Part shown: piece after piece, positions 59,591 to 64,000 of the stretch
How the letters are laid out: each line of letters begins with the position of its first letter
Numbering within the stretch: position 1 is the stretch's first letter
NCBI GenBank assembly: GCA_023213315.1
Contig: JAKCPI010005590.1
Coordinates: 1 to 64,000, forward strand
Reading direction: 5' to 3'
Origin: Euborellia annulipes
Taxonomy: Eukaryota; Arthropoda; Insecta; Dermaptera; Anisolabididae
Length of the DNA stretch: 64,000 nt
Notes under the pieces: model-generated
Database searches by the model: none
What the model saw: the letters and a program-made list of their open reading frames with translations, nothing else
What the model was told of the DNA's origin: nothing
Program-made: the position numbers and the translations under genes

Positions 59591-62500
59591 TATTTTAAAA
59601 TTTGATCAATTTGACCCTTCATTTTACTGTAAATAAGGATAGCATCTTCAGAATTACATGAATTTTAAATTTAATATTTTATACATATAATATTAAGAAT
59701 AAGTGTATGCTAATTTCTTGGAAATGAGAAAAATTACTTTTCTTCGAGGAAAACAATCTTAGAAAGTAATTTTTCTCATTGCCGAGAAATTAGCATACAC
59801 CAATCTTCATACACATGGTATATAACTTGGCACGCCATATTCTTACATTAATTTTATATCTTTTTTTTTTTTTTTAGAAAGAATTCTTGATTTAACACCC
59901 GAAAATCTTATTGATTTGCTAGAAAAAGCAACATCATATTTAGATGAAATTAATATTATTTTCCAAGAAGAAGTCGAAACAGATTATGATAAAGGTGTAA
60001 AAATATGGGAAGATTCTGAAAAGATTTTAAAGGCTAATGGCTATTCTAATGTTGTAATTCATCCTTTTGGTTCGCTAATTAGTACACTAGCTCTAAAAAA
60101 TAGTGATGTTGATTTTTACGTTGAACTAAGTAAGTATAATAAAAGGTTTTAAAAGTCTTTTCATATTAAACCTAAAACTTCGGATTAATTTATTTAATGT
60201 TTCTTTTAATAATTTCAATAAACAATAAAAACCAGCAATAATATCCGTCTAACATCTCCTTTTATTTGCAAGTAGAACGCATCTAACGTATATTAACATC
60301 CATTTTCATTTTAAAAACAATGAAATTATCACACGTAGATGGGTGAAACTTAACTTTGCCACTCACTTTACACAGAGAGGGATCTATTCGAAATACATTT
60401 TTTGACTCCGAAACTTCAAAACGTGTATTTACATAAAGAAATTCTGGTGTGACTGGTCGCACAGCACACAACTTTCTCTTACCTTTGTTACCACGGCAAC
60501 CATTTCTCCCATATGAACTACACGAGTAAAGTGTGCTTCAAAAGATTTCAAGGACAAAATGAGAATATACATTTTAAAGAACCCCTAAAAAATAATTGAT
60601 TTTTTAATTTTAATCAAAATTGCTAGAGCAATGAGAAAATCGAAAAAACTGAAAAAGTACATCAGTAAAGTACTAGTACTTTTTGGCTGATTTTGTTCAA
60701 AAATTTTACTCTCAGGAGGGTGCCCAACTTAAATATAAAATTTCAACTTCCTAGCTCTTTTAATTCTTGAGATATTTTGTTCATAGACACACACACAGAG
60801 ACAGACCTTGGTGCGAAAACTACTTTTTTGGACTCAGAGCATTTCAAAACATTGAATTTTTGACATGAAACCAAACTTTTTCTCTATATCTAAATATATA
60901 TGTCGCATGCTGAGAATCATAGTGGCGAAAGTCCGAAAATTCAATTTTTGAGTTAAGCCTACCAAGCGTTGCCAAAATTTCTTCTCTTGTGAGTGCCAAA
61001 GTGGCGAAAATATATTTCCATTCTTTGCTAATGATTCTGGCTTATTCATTTGATGCCCGGCTATTTAAATGTTCTTAAAACTTTCAAAGGCCTTTTCTCG
61101 ATTTGTTGAATTTCCGACTTTCGCCACTATGATTCTCAGCAGGCGATATGTAGGTAAGAGAAAGTAAAAACGCCAAACTATCAGCCATCATTTCAATGTG
61201 TCCCTGGATACCACATCCAGGAACCCTTTGAAATGAATGCAACATTTTCAAAATTGAACAATGCATAAATCACATTAATAATAGCAACACGTTAAACGCG
61301 TCAAAATACTTGCGAATTAAATGACTTAAACTTAAATTTGCTGATTATTTCTTCATCTTTCACCTTTTTTTAGTTAAAATTAATAATGTTTTTATTTTAT
61401 TTCAGATCCACCAGAAAAAAATAATCAACTTGATGAATGCCCAGTGAAAGCCGTTAAAAATATTTTTGCAACTCAAGACCAAATTTTTACCGATGTTGTT
61501 GGAATAGAAAAAGCTAGAGTTCCTTTAGTAAAATGTACACACATATCAACGAAGAAAAATTGTGATTATGCATTTAATAATGCTTTTGGCGTTCGAAATA
61601 CTGCATTAATAAAATTTTTACTCACTCTTGATCCACGTATACGTATTTTAATTATTTTACTTAAAATTTGGAGAAAAATCCAATTAAATACTCTTGGTCA
61701 TATATCTAGTTACGCCCTTGTGATGATGATTTGCTTTTATTTACAACAGTTAGAAGAACCAATAATACCAAAATTTTCTCATTTACAAGCTTTAGCTTCG
61801 AAACGTGATATTATTGACGATTGGGATTTTAGTTTTACAGTGGATACTAGCCTTTTATCACCGATTACTAATAGACAAACAATTCGCGAATTATTATCTG
61901 GGTTTTTTGAATTTTATGCCAATTTCGATTTTAAAAACAAAATAATTTCTTTAATTAAAGGAGAAACTCTTACAAGGAAATCTTTATCAAAACCTGATAA
62001 TTTACCTGAAGGGTTAGAACGACTGAAAACGTATTACCTTACAAATGAGAAGCCGTTTTATTTTAGAGATGCCTCAATGGCTGTTCAGGTGAATTGATTA
62101 TTTATTAATTAAATCTTTTATTTTCCATAAATACACTCAGCCTCACTCTCCATAAATGTTTTTCAAATTTATTAACTTAATTTTTAATGACTGGAATAGT
62201 TAATTTTAATTAAGGATGTGATTTCCAGTGAAAAATAAAAACAAATGTATTTTTTTTGCCGATGTTATGTATGACTGTGATGTCAATTTTTAAAGTTATA
62301 CGGTAATTTAATCTTAGTGATATACTGTAGTTTATGAATGGGTTGAAAATTGACCATAATATAGAAAAAAAAAAAATTTCTTGTCAAACTATTATTTTTT
62401 AACATAGTCTTCTTTTAAATTGATATATTTAGTCCACTCAGTTATAATTAGTAGTACTCTGTCACAATACTGACTTTGGATCAAAGCGCGTTGGATATGA

Positions 62501-63867
62501 ATGTCATTGAATGACCACTCTCGGTATCTAATAGCAATTTGTGATTATTTCCTTATTCCTAAGGTCCGAGTTTGGCTCGGAGCATAGGGATTTTTTATTC
62601 AATGAGGAAGTCATACGATCCATACATAATGCTTATTTTATAAAGCAAGAGGATTACTAATAATTAGAATTGGCTAAACCCAGGGGCTTAAATAAGGGCC
62701 CCCCTAGGGCCTATATAAGGGGCCGGAAGAAGCCCGCCCCTTATATACGCCCCTGGCATTAACTAATTCAAATTATTAGTAATCCTTTTGCTTTATAAAA
62801 TACGCCAAGTTCAGGCATATATAAGGGGGCGGGGGGGTGAAGAGGCCTGCCCTCTTATATACGCCTCTGGCTTTAACCAACCCCGAAATTTTTTTCTAAA
62901 CAATATAACCTATATGACCATTAAAAGAGATTATGTCGAAAAATAAAAATGATTGTAGTAGAATAAGAAAAAAAGAGAGGAGCAGCTAATTGTAATTTAA
63001 TTTATTTTCCCTCACTGCTGATGCTTCGGTCTTGTTTAGGACCATCTTCAGAGCATGTATTAGGTGTATAAAAAGTAAACCATCTATATTGATGTAAAGG
63101 TGAAATGTTAAATTATGACCGACCTAATGGTCTGAAGAAACGTCAGCGGCGAGGGTATAAATAAAATAACAATTAGCTGCTCTCATTCTACTACAATTAA
63201 AATAACTTTGACAGAAAATAATTGTTTCTAAATTAGTTTTTTTCACTTTTCAGTCCACCCCCCGGTATAATAAATATACATATTACTAGTAATGGAAAGA
63301 TGGAGATATTAGCCAAAGTGAGGTGCACCAAGTTTAGTAATACCCATCACAGCCACAGCTAATGCAATACATATTAATTGTTAAAAAAATATGTTGATAG
63401 GCTTTTGTGTTTTTCATAATTTATTTAAATAGAATAATCTCAAAAAATACTGATTCGAATTGAAAAATTCTTTGACGTTGACATTCCGTTGATATTCGTT
63501 TTTTTTTTAGGACCCTTTTGTTTTAAATCATAATATAACAGCTTCGGCGAGTGAATACTTTGTGCCAAAATTTCAAACACGTTTTAAAAGCGCATTTGAA
63601 CTTATCGACAAAAGTAAGGATAATACTTTATATTTATTTTTTTATTAGGAGATTGGAAGAAAATATTTTTAGTGAGGAAAAGAAGGACCAAGCTCTCTTT
63701 TTTTATAATTCCTCATATCGTTTAAATTTAAATGTTTGGATACTTTATTAATTTAAATTTGATAGATTGTAACTATAATTATTTTTCTTTAATTTTTTTT
63801 AGGTAAAGATAATGAACCGTTCTTAACGAATCTAATATATAGGGTCCGTTTAAATGATATCAATTGA
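57250..63867 (+). CDS. TUT1: TUT1-like terminal nucleotidyltransferase, complete, 493 aa
   Basis: Seven exons: 57250-57385, 57444-57561, 58936-59060, 59878-60129, 61406-62088, 63511-63613 and 63803-63867, all with GT-AG ends and in frame. N-terminal matrin-type C2H2 zinc finger: C7, C10, H22, H28. Degenerate RRM: about 46-118. Catalytic nucleotidyltransferase domain: G191-S192, then D203-V-D205 and a third Asp, D264 (NCDYAFNN), so the metal-binding triad is present. The PAP-associated domain follows (SSYALVMMICFYLQQL near 300; IRELLSGFFEFYANFDF near 360). The zinc finger plus RRM plus polymerase order is typical of TUT1/Star-PAP, which adds U to U6 snRNA and can polyadenylate selected mRNAs in the nucleus. 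It is shorter than the vertebrate protein, which has a long insert. A related poly(A)/U polymerase is the alternative, but the N-terminus argues for TUT1. Confidence 0.88.
57718..57841. repeat. Inverted-repeat element in TUT1 intron 2
   Basis: The ends AGGCATTTATTAATTAAGA and TCTTAATTAATAAATGCCT are exact complements. Inside, on the minus strand, is AACGAAACGTT, so it may be a much decayed hammerhead element. Confidence 0.65.
58282..58320 (-). ncRNA. Hammerhead-ribozyme-like module
   Basis: Minus strand: CTGAAGA, stem II GAGTGC/GCGCTC (one G-U), GAAACGTC, stem I CC/GG. Confidence 0.7.
58329..58376 (+). ncRNA. Hammerhead-ribozyme-like module
   Basis: CTGAAGA at 58335-58341, stem II GAGTGC (58343-58348) with GCACTC (58354-58359), GAAA at 58360-58363, GTC at 58365-58367. 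Stem I pairs TGTC/GACA with a small bulge. The core is intact. Confidence 0.75.
59190..59560. repeat. Array of inverted and direct 65-bp units in TUT1 intron 3
   Basis: Four to five units share CGCACACCGATTGAGCAAAA and CAATGGCAAAACATTTTG in both orientations. This is a tandem fold-back array, not coding. A single unit relic is at 32565-32610. Confidence 0.7.
59702..59801. repeat. 100-bp palindrome near a TUT1 splice acceptor
   Basis: The arms AGTGTATGCTAATTTCTTGG and GAGAAATTAGCATACACC pair, with GAGAAAAATTACTTT/AAAGTAATTTTTCTC inside. It lies 77 bp before exon 4. Confidence 0.7.
60443..61167 (-). mobile_element. Family L element with a nested palindromic MITE
   Basis: The family P end (AAATTCTGGTGTGACTGGTC) is at 60443, and the GGTAAGAGAAAGT end is at about 61155-61167. 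The interior has AAAGTACTAGTACTTTTTGG. A second inverted-repeat element (TGCTGAGAATCATAGTGGCG against its complement) is nested at 60908-61141. Confidence 0.7.
62630..62880. repeat. Fold-back with GC-rich MITE ends in TUT1 intron 5
   Basis: TTATAAAGCAAGAGGATTAC pairs with GTAATCCTTTTGCTTTATAA. Between them CAGGGGCTTAAATAAGGG and TTATATACGCCCCTG resemble the ends of the element at 45323. A second similar unit follows to 62880. Confidence 0.6.
63015..63057 (-). ncRNA. Hammerhead-like module, decayed
   Basis: Minus strand: CTGAAGA, stem II GGTC/GACC, then GAAGCATC instead of GAAACGTC. A shortened direct partner (CTGAAGAAACGTCAGC) is at about 63132-63147. Confidence 0.45.
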
Positions 63868-64000
63868 AATGCAAGCTGAGTTTTATCTTCAAGATCTTTG
63901 CTCTCCTGAAAATCCCGACAATATTATTTAAATATATCGTGCTTTTAACCATTCCTATTTTTTTATTTGAATTTCTTATCGAAATACCAGTTTATTTACC

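Overview
This is an AT-rich piece of an animal nuclear genome. Genes are split into exons with GT-AG introns, there are TATA promoters and AATAAA poly(A) signals, and most of the DNA is transposon relics, fold-back elements and microsatellites. The gene families fit an arthropod that is probably not a well-studied insect: two canonical insulin-like peptide genes with neighbours of the TMTC3, ANKRD54 and TUT1 families. I could not fix the species. There are no prokaryotic features.

Layout. 1-4040: the 3' part of a non-LTR retrotransposon (LINE) with endonuclease, reverse transcriptase and RNase H, broken by frameshifts. 5389-7106: two non-autonomous DNA transposons with perfect 8-bp target-site duplications. 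8107-14488 (+): the last two coding exons of a TMTC3-like TPR protein, separated by a repeat-filled 5.7-kb intron. 14489-30200: a gene-poor repeat field with palindromes, SINEs and a 1-kb fold-back that carries tRNA-like promoter boxes. 30205-31518 (+) and 36194-39143 (+): two tandem insulin-like peptide genes, both complete. They share gene architecture, a promoter block (an ATGCAAAT octamer about 30 bp upstream of CAGGTGA) and a conserved C-peptide segment. 39144-50000: mostly repeats, including a dead mariner, plus a weakly supported secreted-peptide exon at 44120. 50013-56084 (-): a complete five-exon ANKRD54 gene. 57250-63867 (+): a complete seven-exon TUT1-like terminal nucleotidyltransferase gene, divergent from ANKRD54.

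The most striking signal is not a gene. At least 16 places carry hammerhead-ribozyme-like modules: CTGANGA, a stem II hairpin, GAAAC-GT[C/T], and a stem I closing both ends. They often sit in inverted pairs inside palindromes, and one pair lies in direct repeats. Stem I covaries between copies (AATAA/TTATT against GATAA/TTATC), which supports a selected RNA fold. Hammerheads of this minimal kind are known from Penelope-like retroelements and retrozymes. No reverse transcriptase of that class is in the window, so these look like non-autonomous, ribozyme-bearing elements.

Other repeat families are worked out below: two tRNA-headed SINE families that share a 3' core, a 90-bp palindromic MITE and its 0.7-0.9-kb relatives, Tc1-like MITEs, hAT-like elements and GC-rich MITEs.
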